DNA of 64,000 nucleotides from positions 119,281,891-119,345,890 of the forward strand of contig OZ020267.1 of assembly GCA_963971225.1 (NCBI GenBank). Direction: 5' to 3'. This stretch comes from Melieria omissa. Taxonomy: Eukaryota; Arthropoda; Insecta; Diptera; Ulidiidae. The position numbers were made by a program, and so were the translations under genes. The notes under the pieces were generated by a model. The model did no database searches and was not told where the DNA came from. It saw only the letters and a list, made by a program, of their open reading frames with translations. Every line of letters begins with the position of its first letter. The first letter of the stretch is position 1. Positions 36,393 to 48,165 of this stretch are shown one piece after another.

Positions 36393-39300
36393 GGTAGCTA
36401 GGCCTTAGTCTCGTTATCGGGCTGTCGTGCCAGTCAATTATAAATTACACAGTGCAACAAATTAAAAAAAAATTTCGAGGTACAATGTCAAACCCATCTC
36501 ATTCGATAGAGGACCTCAGTAGATGAAAAAGTGTCAAGGGATTTCTTCAGGGAGTTTTTCGAGTTTTTTTTAAATGCAGTTTAAAGATGGCGGCTTAATG
36601 CCCCTTCCAGAAACTTTAAAACATCATATCTCTTTACTCAAATGTCAGAAAGGAATAACTTTTACGTCAAATGAAAGCTAATGATATGAAGTCAAAGAAA
36701 CAATATCCTTTTTTGAAAAATTTTATGAAGAAGGATATCAAGGACATCACATAAATTTTTATCCTTGAATATCCTGGAACCCGTGAGAGCTAAATTTGTA
36801 TAAGTGACTTCTGGTAAAAAAGCATTCAAAGATCTATACTGTATATTAATTTCATTTCAATCACTTTTACTGGTGCCATGACATGTGGAGTGACCACTCT
36901 TGACTGGTTGCCGTCCGGGCTGCTGTGCTTCAAGACGCTTTGCAGTGCGACTTTCACCAAAAGCTTGGTGCTTTCGAGCACCCTTAAGAGCCGCGAAGCT
37001 CATCCCTCTGCTGGAAGAAAGCGCTGCCTGTGCTGGTGGTGGTGAGTGTGTCTGCCTGCACGGGGCGAGTGCAGTGCAGTGCAGTCAAACGCTGCCCGCC
37101 GTACTCGGCCGTTTTGTGTGGGTTTCAGTGGAAATTTGATATGTTCTTTTTGTTTTGGTCCTAGAGCACCCAGCAGCGACGTAACAACGCACCAATCAGT
37201 CGCTTGATTTCCGTGTTCGCTGTCACATCTCTCGTCCTTATGCACAGAGGAAACTCGCGTGTTTCCAGTGAGCTTGTGCGTTTCTTTTGTTTTATTTGGC
37301 TTTGGCTGCGGCTGAAAGGGTGCGCTGCCGCTAGTGCGAGTCCGTCTAAGACCCTGGCCAGCTCGGAACGCCATTTGCGCGAATCGCCAGTGTTTGCAAT
37401 ACGTAAAGGTGCGTTTTCCATTCGATTCCCAGTGCTGTGTACGCGCTCCGCGGACTCCGTGCGCTCGGCCGCCAATGAAGCGTTTAGACACTCCGGGGAA
37501 ATCATGCGCGAGTAAGCAGGTGCTAAGCACCCTGACGTCAAGTGTTCCCTGGCCGCTTTAGCGCTTCTCCGCAGGACATTTTCCAAAGCAGCAACCGTTT
37601 CGCCGCATTTCGTAAACTTTAATTATGTAAAAGGCGAACCAATAATTACGGCAGCGCGCATAACCAGTCGTTCGCACCTAGTCACAACGTCCGCGAACAA
37701 CAGTCGCAAACCACATACGTCGCTCTCGGGGGCGGAGAGGCGGGCATGTGCACTTGCACGGGCCTGGGCTTCGACTAGTGTTTGTGCGTGCGTATGTGTG
37801 AAAATTGAGCTATTTTACTGCTTTCGTCACCGTTGCGCCGTTGCGTCGTTTGGCTGCACGTTGTTTCCGCGCTCGCATTGCCGTTCGTTCGTTTGCCAGA
37901 AGACTAGCTTCGGTGGCTCGTACGCCCCTTCGTTCTTCGCGCTGGTTGATTCGTTCGTGGTCGAAATCGAAATTTAATGCTTAAATGAATTGATTTTCCT
38001 CTTCTTGCCCATTGCCTTCGGATACCCGCACTTGTCGTTGTTTCAATTGCTCTCCTTTGGTTTTTCCTTTTGAAAGTTCGATTCCAGTTATTGTTGTTGC
38101 CTAGTGGGCATTGGTGGGCTGTAGGTGCTGTCTCGCAGAACGTGGTCGACGTATTACGATATATTGCATGGGGCTATATATCCAGGTATCGGCACACGGC
38201 CTCAGCCACAAAACAGAATAAATGAAAATAAACAAGCAAACTCGGCTCACGCCATCACTCGCGTTGCATGCAATGTTCATAAAATCGAACGGAACGCCGC
38301 AAACTGACGTCACGGCTGCTCCAACTCGCAGGCCGAAAGTTTCAGTAAATCCAAATTTGTTGGATAATTAAATGTTTGAAAATGCCATTGAAGTGAAGAA
38401 ATGTGAACGTTGGACGAAATACGCTAGTAAATAGTTTTTCTCCCCCACTTGTGTGTGTGGGTGTGTGTGTGTGTGTGTATGTGCTGAGCGCAGCATTTGG
38501 CCCATTTACTTGCTCAGGGAAACAATACAGATGTTGATCAGTTTATTACTGTCCTAGTGCCCTATTTACAAACACAACAAAACGCCATCTTTCATTTGCT
38601 GCAGTTGTTTGCAATCGCAGCCTCGTGCTGTCCCATTACTTTAAGATATTTCGATTTGCGTTCTCGCTGACACATTGCATCATGTCTAAGGTTCGGGATA
38701 GGGCGGACGGAGGGAAAATGATCGATATGGAAAATCGATTATGGAAGAAGCCTGATAGACACATGCACAGACATTTAGCAGTGTGGTTATGGTTATGGCA
38801 AACGATTCCAGCTGAGGATGTTTCTGTTGCACCTTAAAGGTTACCTTGACGACTCAGGATGCAAATGCGCGATAAAAATGTTCAGATTTGTATAGTCAAT
38901 CCGCCAGAGAGACTGCAAGTGAATAGATAAGTGAGCCAAACGATTGTTATGACACTCAAATATCTTTTGAGCGGTCGTCACAACTCACAAGTTCGAAAAT
39001 GTCAGATAATACTAGAAAATATTATAGTATACTAAGCATCTATAAATACCTAAGGACGTCAAGTTAACCATTGAAGCAAGGCACTTTTGTGGCCACGGTG
39101 GTTTGTTGCATGCATTGGTCTAAATTAGAGGCAGCGAAACGGATGTGAAACTCCCTTCGAATATTGTATAAATGGTTTTAAAGCATATCTAACATGGTTC
39201 AATGATATGTGTCTGCACTTCTCAGATACGTAACATTTTCTACTTATTTCCTTTTTCCCTTGATCAACCCTTGGGCGATAAATATTATGAGCTTTGCTCA

Positions 39301-40794
39301 AAGTCTATTTGAGACTTTATTGCAAAACTCAGTAGACACCTTTGAACGCGTCTTGGCTATTTGATTACGAACGATTTGAATGAGTTGAATTTGTGACTAC
39401 CGTCAGCCAGAGTATCGATTTGGCCAAGTGCGTCCAACCGTCAGTAATAACAGCAAAAGTAACATTTGCCAAGAAAAGGGTGCAGTTCGACTAAAACATT
39501 TGACTAGTAGCCGCATCTGCTTTGGCCGTATAAGCTCAAGGTTTCGTGTGAAGTCTGAAGCTGCTTTATACAGTTGGTGCAACGAATGCATAGTTGTCCT
39601 TTCAGTAAGCGTGCATGGAAATGAATTTGAATTTAGAGCGCAGCTTTAGGCCAAAGATGTTGCTCAAAATGGAGTTTGTGTTATGGAAAGATGTCGAAAA
39701 ACCGAACTACTCTGGAAGCACTTGAATTCGCTTGAAAGTGAGTGAGGTTCGTGCGGTTCGTGACTTAATTGGCGACGAGCCCATAGCCAGTGAAAATAGT
39801 TTCAACTCAACACTGAAACGTTGAAGTGAACTTCTATTCTTCCACTACCTACCTGTTAATTATATTTATACGTACATATTTACATACATAAATGTCGGTC
39901 GCAATGCATTTATTTGAATGCATTAAGTCACATTGTTAGTGCGCAAAATTGTCGCAGTGAATATTTGTATTTGCCAGCGTACGTCATACAGAAGAACAGG
40001 TATATAGTAAGTATGTTTGTGTGCATAGATTACATTCGTGTAAGTAAGTGGTGGCTGAGACGAAAGTGCGATGAATGTGGCTGCAAACTTGCTCGCACCT
40101 GCCGCGGAAAACAAAACTGCCCACTTTGCTTAGCTGGGTGAAAAGCTGAGTTGTGCGCTTGTGAGGGTGTGTGCGTGTGCCTGCTAATGTGTGCAGTAAA
40201 TGTATGCGTGTAAACATGTGCTGCGGCAAACGTGCTTTTCGCTGGCACGTGACGGGCGGACGGACGCACGGACGCTCGGCGCACTGTCGAGTGCGACAAA
40301 GTGCTGGTGACACACATTCGCATGCAGTGAGGGATGACAACAATTTCACGCTTAAACATTTCTTAGCCATGAACATGCAGCTACCCGCCCCATGCGACCA
40401 ACTCGGGCGGACGAAAATCGATGCTTCGGCATGACACTACATAGTAGTAAACCCTACTCGCTACCCAATCAGTGGCAATAGCACCAGCAGTACAGCTCGC
40501 AGTCCGACACTGCAGATGCAGCGGCGCAGCTTGTGGCGGTTCCAATGGCAGTGCGGAAGTGTGCTTGCCACAGTCGTGTGCGAATAGGATTCATTAATGG
40601 CTGCTTTATATGTGCGTATAATTGTGTGATCCGCATTTATTAATCTCACTTTCAATGTTGAAGTGTTCCTAGTTTTTACTTGTACTTGATGAATCGCACT
40701 GGGCTACACAACAAAAGTTTGGCGAGTTTTGGCGTATAATATTCAGTTGTTTTTACATATATCTTTACGAACGTCTATGCTCAATAATCTACAG
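36393..40794. other. Long single-copy-looking region with TG microsatellite
   Basis: AT-rich up to 36880, then GC-richer through 38340 and again 39400-40660. The clearest simple repeat is a TG run at 38450-38482. Overlapping frames on both strands at 37000-37590 reach 176 codons but have no domain. No transposon ends, RNA genes or convincing exons were seen. Confidence 0.4.
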
Positions 40795-41135
40795 ATCTCT
40801 CTACATATATTAGTTCGGTGAGATCAATTATTGAGTATTGCTGTGTTGAACAGGACTCGGCTTGTACGTACCATATTAATAGAATTGATAATTTTTAAAG
40901 AAGGTTTCCGAGGTTTGCCACGGTAGATTGAAATGGGAGTTTTGCTATAACTATGATTGTAGATGTGCTCTTCTCGGCTGGAAATCACTGGAAAGTCTTA
41001 GAAAATACGTTTGTGCATTGCTTGCTAGGAATACCTTGGCGAGCTATATCGATGTTCGTCCTTATTAGCACTATTCAAGATTTATGCTCCAAAGACCCGC
41101 ATTTTTTTTTGTTGCAGTCCACAGAACTAATTTCT
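40795..41135 (+). pseudogene. LINE reverse transcriptase C-terminal remnant
   Basis: Frameshifted translation gives SSVRSIIEYC and YHINRIDNF, followed by remnants of PRFATVD, DCRCSLLGLESLE-like sequence and ISTIQDLCS. These line up with YVRSNLEYAS, SHINRIERVLK and NSRCLLLNLKSLE of the LINE that begins immediately downstream, but the sequence is distinctly diverged, so this is a different LINE family or a much older copy. The catalytic core is not present. Confidence 0.65.
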
Positions 41136-41137
41136 GA

Positions 41138-42277
41138 ATGAACATCCTTCTAAATGATGAGGCCTTTGATAGAGTTTCGCACAGAATCTTGGTTTCGAAG
41201 CTTGAACGCCTTGGTATCCACTCGTCTTTTCTCAAATGGGTCGGGTCCTACGTATCGAATAGATGCTGTACCGTTATAATTGACAACATTCCTTCCATGC
41301 CTTTTGTGGCCTCCTCTGGAATCCCGCAAGGCAGTATCTTGGGGCCACTGCTCTTCCTCCTGTTCATTAATGACATTGGCTCTTGTTTTCTTTCAGCTAA
41401 GTTTCTTCTGTACGCTGATGATCTCAAGATTTATATGATCAGAAGGTCGCCCTCTGATTGTGTTGCACTGCAATCGGACCTTAATAATCTTCAAGGGTGG
41501 TGTGAACAGAATCGTCTGTTTCTAAACATCAAAAAATGTTTTCATGTGTTATTCTCCAGGAAGGATAACCCTGCGTACAGGTCTTTTAATATTTCTGGTT
41601 CCACTGTTGGCATGATGAAAGAACTTAAGGACCTTGGTCTATTCTTCGATTCGAAGATGTCCTTTTCTTCCCACATCAACTTCTTCGTCTCCAAGGCATA
41701 TTCCATGTTAGCATTTATTCGTCGTCACTGTTCGTCTTTCTCTGACCCATATGCTCTTAAATCACTTTACTTCTCCTATGTTAGGTCTAACCTTGAATAT
41801 GCCTCGTTTATTTGGCGTCCTTATCATGCTTCCCACATTAACCGTATTGAACGTGTACTAAAAGTTTTCTTACGTTTCGCCCTTCGTTCCCTCAATTTGT
41901 ATGATCCTATCCCTTCTTATAATTCCCGCTGTTTGCTTCTTAACCTAAAATCACTGGAAGGCAGGCGTTCCTATTTGTCTTGCTCGTTCATATTCGGTGT
42001 CATAAACGGTGCTGTCGACTGTCCCGAACTATTGCGGTCTATTGTACCGTCTCGCAGACTCAGGCATTTTAGTTATTTTAATGTTGGGTTCTGCAAATTT
42101 GATTATATTAAAAATGCTCCAATTGCCAGAGCTCTATGCAACTTAAATTCTATTCCTGTACTAGATCTTGCGCTTCCTAAAAGCTCAGTTTTAAGGAACT
42201 TAGCATACTCTGAACTCTTTGCATATTTATTGTTACTAGTCTGTAAGAATTTTTTATTCGTAGTCTTAAATAAATAA
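41138..42277 (+). CDS. Reverse transcriptase of a 5'-truncated LINE (open frame)
   Basis: The 379-residue frame covers the C-terminal two thirds of a LINE ORF2 protein. Readable blocks are EAFDRVSHRI (near residue 8), SGIPQGSILGPLLFLLFIND (near residue 62), LLYADDLKIY with the YADD active site (codons at 41411-41422), LNIKKCFHVLFSRK, LKDLGLFFDSKMSFSSHI and YVRSNLEYASFIWRPY. The endonuclease domain and the first reverse transcriptase blocks are missing. The ATG at 41138 is accidental: homology starts at about 41150 within block 3. The 3' end is the TAAA-type tail near 42270-42285. There are no stops, so the insertion is probably young compared with its neighbours, but without the 5' part it is not autonomous. 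It belongs to the jockey/CR1-like group; the exact clade is not assigned. Confidence 0.85.
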   Translation: MNILLNDEAFDRVSHRILVSKLERLGIHSSFLKWVGSYVSNRCCTVIIDNIPSMPFVASSGIPQGSILGPLLFLLFINDIGSCFLSAKFLLYADDLKIYMIRRSPSDCVALQSDLNNLQGWCEQNRLFLNIKKCFHVLFSRKDNPAYRSFNISGSTVGMMKELKDLGLFFDSKMSFSSHINFFVSKAYSMLAFIRRHCSSFSDPYALKSLYFSYVRSNLEYASFIWRPYHASHINRIERVLKVFLRFALRSLNLYDPIPSYNSRCLLLNLKSLEGRRSYLSCSFIFGVINGAVDCPELLRSIVPSRRLRHFSYFNVGFCKFDYIKNAPIARALCNLNSIPVLDLALPKSSVLRNLAYSELFAYLLLLVCKNFLFVVLNK

Positions 42278-42374
42278 ATAAATGCAGATGGCCTGAGGAC
42301 CAGCTCCGCACCAACCCTAACACATTTGTTGAAGTTTTGGACATATTCAAGACGAAGTTTAGAAGTAATCATCG

Positions 42375-43290
42375 GTTCACTTAACTGGCCATAATAACCC
42401 GTTACCGGATTACGGTCTGCCGCAAAGGCTTTTCTCAGGCGCCTCTGCTTTGCAGGGCCTCCTCAACTTGATTCTTCCACCGGACACACGGCCTTCTTCT
42501 TCGTCGCCGGCCTCCAACTTCCCAACGGACACCTATTTCGCCGAAGCTTCGTCCATACGGCAGGCATGTCTGAGCCAGCGTAGCTGCTGGATATTAATTC
42601 GCTGTTCTACGTCCATGTCTTTATACAGCGCATACAGCTTGTTGTTGGTTCGTATACGATAGTCGATAGATTCGATAGATTCTGTGAAGAACATTCCTAT
42701 CAAACACCCCAAGGGCCGCTGTGTCGTTACGCGATAGTGCCGATGTTTCTGCGCCATAGACGAGCATTGGCAGAATAAGCGTCCTATAAAGTGCAAGTTT
42801 TGTCGGTTGAGAGAGATCTCTGCTACTCAGTTGCCTTCCGAGACCGTAGTAGCACCTATTGGCATGAGTAATCCTTCGCTTTATCTCCGGGCTGAGATCA
42901 TTGCTGGTGTCGATGGCTTCAAAAGAATACCTATCAGCCTCGACGTGAGACCCCAGCCGCTGCGAGTCCCTGCGTGTAGATAGCATATACTTCGTCTTGC
43001 CCTCATTTACCACCAGACCCATTTTGGCAGATTCTCTTTCAATAGACGCAAAGGGAACGCTGACATCTCGCTTCTTTCGTCCGGTGACGCAAATGTCATC
43101 GGTGAATGCAAGGAACTGGGCACTCTTGTTGAAGATTGTGCCATTAGGATGTACAGCGGCCTTACGCAGAAGACTCTCCCTGGTGAAGTTGAAGAGGTCG
43201 CATTACAACAGATCGCCCTGTCCTAAGCCTCGAATTATATCAAATGGGTCGGAGAGGTCACTTCCAACCTTGACGGCTGTTGTATGCATT
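42375..43290 (-). pseudogene. Non-LTR retrotransposon reverse transcriptase, second copy
   Basis: On the minus strand the order is DPFDIIRGLRQGD (about 43255-43215), HPNGTIFNKS, FLAFTDDICVTGR (YADD changed to FTDD), ERESAKMGLVVNEGKTKYML, SPEIKRRITHANRCYYGLGR, TKLALYRTLILPMLVYGAET and PTNNK/RINIQQLRWLRH C-terminal sequence. It ends with TTATGGCCAGTTAAGT on the minus strand (about 42375-42390), the same terminus as the copy at 7487-8265. Frameshifts and the FTDD change make it inactive. The truncation point at the 5' side lies near 43290. Confidence 0.82.
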
Positions 43291-44851
43291 TAATCACCGA
43301 TGATTCAGCAGTTTGCTAAATAACGGAATGCTGAATTAATTTTCGTGGCTAGTTCGATTTTTTTTAAGCAACTTAAAAATGGTTTACTAGTACTTCTTTG
43401 TGGTTCAAGTACATAATAAACTTCTTGATTTTTCTGATTTTTACATGAAGTAAAAGTTCAATAAATAAAATCATACCCCTTTAAAAGTTTTTTGGAAATG
43501 TACATTCAGTATGCATGCATGAATAATATACTTACGGGTCTCATGTATGTTTTGAATAGGTACAATTTCAGTGATTCATTGAAAGATATGCTATTTATCG
43601 CTGGGAGGGCAGCCGCCAAAAGAAATGTAGGTTTTTTCTTGTTTGGTGCTTGCAGCCAAGAATTAAATTAAGCTAAAGAAATAACTGAATACTTAGTTTT
43701 ATGTAAAAGTGAAATCTAGTTTGTGTTGGAAAATAATTATATCATTTATTTTTAATGGATTTGTTTCGATCAGCGTATGAGCTTTAGTTGATTTGAAAAT
43801 GACAGTAAGATTTGCTCGAACTAAGCAGATATTTTTCGTAAAAAAAATACACCGCACGCGCAAATTCACTGCAGCACTCGCGGCTGTGCTGCATATAAAG
43901 CCCTTTTTGCTGACACAATTTGGCAGCTTTCCATTGCATACTCATTAAATTTAATTGAGTGGCACTCCCGGTGAGCCACTTTGCCCTGGGGATGCTTAAG
44001 GGCCTGCTTGGGACGCATTTTCCGTTCCGGTTGGAAACGACCATTCTAAACGCACCTACAATGAGTTGAGTGCGCCTCAAACGGAGACTTGCTGCCTGCA
44101 TTCCTTGTATGCTTTGGCTGACACGAATGGCCAAAAAACGCGCGCCAATTGGGTCAAGTTTTACGGGCCATTTTATTGTAACCACAACCAATGTTTCTGT
44201 ATGTATGTGTGTGAGTAGTGTGTAGTCCCCGAGCTTTTCACAAGTTGTGAATTTTCGTGGTCTATTGTATGAAACATAGGTGTTTCGCGCAGAAGCAGGT
44301 TTTGGATATACCAGTGCGGGCAAATTAGACAGTACCAGATGATTTTTGAGTTTGAGCCTTTGTAAGTTTCTGTCAAAGTCGAAGTAAGGGAATGCAATTT
44401 GTTCAAACAGAAAATTAAAGCAATTATTTCGGGCACCTCAATGCTGGCGCCGATCGTTAGGTCTGTCACTATGCGGAAAACTAAGGATTTTGGAAAGTGA
44501 AATATGTGTGATTGATTGTCATTTCGAAAGTGGCTCAGATTGTGCTGTATTTCTCTCATTATACTTTTTATAGTGATTTCCACGACATGTGCGGTGTGAC
44601 CCTTTATTTAAACTTTGAGATTTAATTTGTGCTAAAATAGATGAACTAATCTTTCAATCTAATAGTCCTGCGAAGTAAACTACCAAACATAAAGTGTGCA
44701 TACAAACTATACCGAGAAATCATTTGCTGGTGCTTCGCCAGCCCATCGCAGTGTGAATAGCGTTAAAGGACTTGTGTCGGGCTGTTGAGAGAATCGGGAT
44801 TGCTGGTGTGATTGGATGCGCGTGGTTACAGCACAACTGTGATTAATTGGG
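43291..44851. other. Intergenic sequence upstream of a candidate exon
   Basis: AT-rich up to 43780, then mixed. The minus-strand frame 43784-44323 has 179 codons but no domain and is not supported by composition. No transposon ends were seen. Confidence 0.35.
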
Positions 44852-44956
44852 ATGAGTACAAGAGAATTACAGGAAACTTCCCTCTCCCATTTGGATGCAA
44901 ACAACGCCAACGTTGCCGAAATATACGACGGTTTCGAGTACAGCTTGCAAAAACAG
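44852..44956 (+). CDS. Candidate first coding exon (35 codons, splice donor)
   Basis: An ATG at 44852 opens a frame of exactly 35 codons that runs into CAG|GTGAGT at 44954-44962, a consensus 5' splice site in phase 0. The frame is closed upstream by TGA at 44840-44842. The peptide begins MSTRELQETS and continues with an acidic, Asn-rich, soluble-looking segment ending FEYSLQKQ. It is protein-like in composition, unlike the Ser/Leu-rich frames elsewhere in the window, and this stretch is not part of any repeat I could see. I do not recognise the family, and no downstream exon was identified in this window. A frame of this length with a donor can arise by chance, so the call is tentative. Confidence 0.35.
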
Positions 44957-47689
44957 GTGAGTTGAGTTCGTTCGCATCCGGCGCGAATCATGTATACGAG
45001 TATGTATTGTAGTAGTTGTCAAATGCCGGCATAACCTAATAATAGTTGGAATGATCTGATCGATTCGTCCATTGCCACCGCCTCACTCGTTGCTTGAATT
45101 TGTTTACACGTGTCGTGATTTCTACTTGGAGAGCTGCTCATAAAATGTCGCCGCAAAAGATTCCGCAGTATTAATTAGCATTGAATTTAACCAAAACTAC
45201 CAAATACAATGGCATAATCATAAATATCATTGAATAGTATTGAAGCGATTTTTATGCTAATTAATGCTGCCCCTCTCAAGAGTACGAGTATGAGTTTAAT
45301 TTTTCGAAACAATAAAAATCGTAAATGGCACATTCGACAGCTGCGCACAGTCGTGGACGGGGTAAATACACTTTCGGCGCGGGGCTTTGGCATCGGGCAT
45401 GCGCACTTCTTAGTTACTTTTTCCTGGTCGCTTTTTTGAGTGCGAACAAATCAACGAAGTGGACCAATTTCCCGCTTGCGTTTTGTATTGTTTTGATTTT
45501 TTCGAGCGACAGCTGACGCGACACACAGCTATTACAAACGAACAATCAATTGGCGAGTATATACGCAACGCAAATATTCAAATTTTATTACTTCAGTTGT
45601 CGGTGTAGTGTGTTGGTTGCTGTCGTCTTGTCGGCTAAGCGACCAATCTTAACTTTTTGTTGATGTGCCAACTGGAGTAGGTATTCCTAGGCCAATGATA
45701 TTATACGTTCCAATAGTTCGGCATGTGCAATGTACATTAAGAGGGACAGGGCGTTGAGACGAAACCCGTAGGCAGAATTCTCTATGTAAGTCTTTGAAGT
45801 TTACTATTCTTGGCTCCCAGGAATGAAATTCTGTACTTGTGCCTAATATCTATTTACTATCTACTAAGTATCTATCCATCTCAGAAGTCGCATCTCATCC
45901 TCTGAGTGGGCAGTGCCATCTTCAAAGAAAGAAATTAAAATAAAGAGTATGTGTGCAAGTTTGTAGGTACATACAATCTCTAATTATTCACGCTGGTCCG
46001 AATTAAGTGGAAAAGCCCACACGGCCGCCATGCGAAGCGGCATTCCGAGTGCTGCGTTAAAAAAGTTTCTTTTTTGGAGAATTTGTAATTGGTAATTTAT
46101 TCAGACGTCTCGAAAATAATCTTCCCTTATTAACAATTCGATTGCCCGGTGCGCATGTGTGCGTTAGTGTGCGCGCCCGTGCTCCAGGCACCTTCGGATC
46201 GTGTACCAATTTTCTTGTTTGTCTGTATCTACGACTAGGCAGCAATGTGTCTTTTCGTCGGTCGGTTTCATTCATTTTATTTAATTTATATTATCTTCTT
46301 ACGAAATCATTGTCATTATGGACTGTCTTCTCTCTTTCCCACACACAAAGTTCAAATACACAACGTCTCATACATACATACGCACACACATGCACTCGTA
46401 TGTGGATGTGCAGAAACAATGGAGCGTAAATACAATAGATAGTTATAGATAGATATTATATTGTATGTATAGTATGCCGGCGGGAATGGGCAAGCGAGTA
46501 AGGTGCAGAGGTGTGTGCGAATTTTCGTCCAGCCACAAAAGTGTTTTAATATGCAATAACAATACAACACCACTTGTCCACTCGGGGTCGCTGCTTTCAG
46601 CAGTTGTTGCAGAAGCTACTGACGACTGGGAGACATTTGTCGGAAACTAGTCATTCTATGGCTGCAGTATCCAGAATATTTCCTGAATTCAGTCCAGCGT
46701 TACTGCGGCTGCCCGCGCGAGGATGAGCACTGCCAGTTAGCCGTGCTTCGCTCTGTTAGCACCAATCGCAGGCGGATAGTCGCGCATGCGCATCGAGCAC
46801 TTGCACCTGCCGGTGTGTGATTGTCAAGTACATGACACAGTCGCGTGTGTGAGACCAACTGCTGTCACAATCTGGCCTCATGCATTCGAATTCGATAAAG
46901 ATACTAGACTTTTTCTGTGCGCATGTTCATTGAAATTATACAATAACTTGTATTGGACAACGGCCATACACAAATTGCCAAATGCATACACTCGCATACA
47001 TGTTGGTAATAACAATAGAGCGAGGCACTGAATATGGCTCTACAATAATTTAGTAATACAACCAAAAATAAACCGAAAACTGGTTGGCAAATATTTCGTT
47101 TGTTTGCCGTTCGAAAATCTGGTTTCTGCATATTTACGGAAGTAACTCGAGCAGATTTCAATTAAATGTCACATACCCAAGCTCGCAGGGCGATGCTGGA
47201 AACAAGTTCTCGACGTTCACTGCAACGGTGCGAATGACAATTAGCGATACATTTGGCAATAAGCATCGAGCTGATGTGGTACGAAGCCGAAAGGCCTGAC
47301 ACCGACTTTGCCCGCCAAATTATTACAGAGAGCACACTTCTGTGTTCGCGTTTTTTGAATGGAGCTGAACGAAGAGGCGTAGCTGCGCTCGCAGTTGTAT
47401 AATCTCGGCCAGAGAGACCGTAAGGTCAGCAATACGCTGCGCTGTGGAGTACAGCAGCGCAGTCGCCGGGGAAGCTTCAGCCTGTTTAGCGCTTGAATGA
47501 TTTTAATGTTCATGGAAAATACATACATATATGATGAGTAAAATAGTAATATTTACTAAAAAAAAAAATTAGAAAATATCTTTGCAACAGGGAGCTAGAA
47601 CAAAATAAATAAATCATTATTTACATTATTGTTAATGAGGCGCTACACAAGAAAATTCTGTGATTTCTGACTAAATGGCATTGGTTCCA
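44957..47689. other. Intergenic or intronic sequence
   Basis: If the exon at 44852 is real this would be its first intron. It holds CA/TG-rich stretches near 46140-46180 and 46370-46400 and GATA-like runs near 46437-46460. Overlapping frames on both strands show no domain. Confidence 0.35.
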
Positions 47690-48165
47690 AAAAGTTTGAA
47701 TTAATCATATAAAAAATTTATACGTTCACCGTTTCGAAATTCGGGTGTATTTTCTGAAATTGCATTTGTACTTTGAAAACCGGTGCAGATAACTACCAAA
47801 GATACCAAAGAGACATGATCAGAACGCTTTTGCCCATAAACATATCCGGTTATGTTGTTGTAGAGTATGTTTAATTTTTGTCGACAAATGCTGTCACAAT
47901 TGGCATATAATTCACACCCATATAGCAGCGAAGGAATCATATACGTTTAAGCCAAAAGTAGACGAATTTTTTGTGGAGTGTAATACTGCGTTACCCAGAG
48001 TGATTGTAGCATAACATAAACTTTCCCGATAGTTCGCAGGATATGATCATTCCAGGTTAGCGTTGCATTAAATATTGCACCAAGGTTTTTTGTAGAGTTG
48101 ATGAACTCGAATTCTGAGTTGGCTCTGCTGAATTCTTTGCTGAATTTCACAGCTTCACTTTTGGG
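47690..48165 (-). pseudogene. LINE reverse transcriptase C-terminal fragment
   Basis: On the minus strand the translation reads STKNLGAIFNATLTWNDHI, then GKVYVMLQSLWVTQYYTPQK and IRLLLA, a stop, and IPSLLYGCELYANCDS followed by NNITGYVYGQKRSDHVS. This is the region downstream of the catalytic YADD in a jockey-type LINE (thumb and connection). The single in-frame stop near 47947 and loss of everything upstream make it inactive. It differs from the other LINE families in the window. Confidence 0.78.

Noticed and set aside
36440..36860. Transposon related to the sequence at 26631
   Set aside because: Only a short TACACNGTGCAACAAA-type phrase and A/T runs are shared.
37000..37590. Overlapping frames of 100-176 codons
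   Set aside because: Open on both strands in several frames, which indicates GC composition and not selection.
38450..38482. TG run as a functional Z-DNA or promoter element
   Set aside because: Ordinary dinucleotide microsatellite without adjacent gene.
43784..44323. 179-codon minus-strand frame
   Set aside because: No recognisable motif, no supporting splice or conservation evidence.
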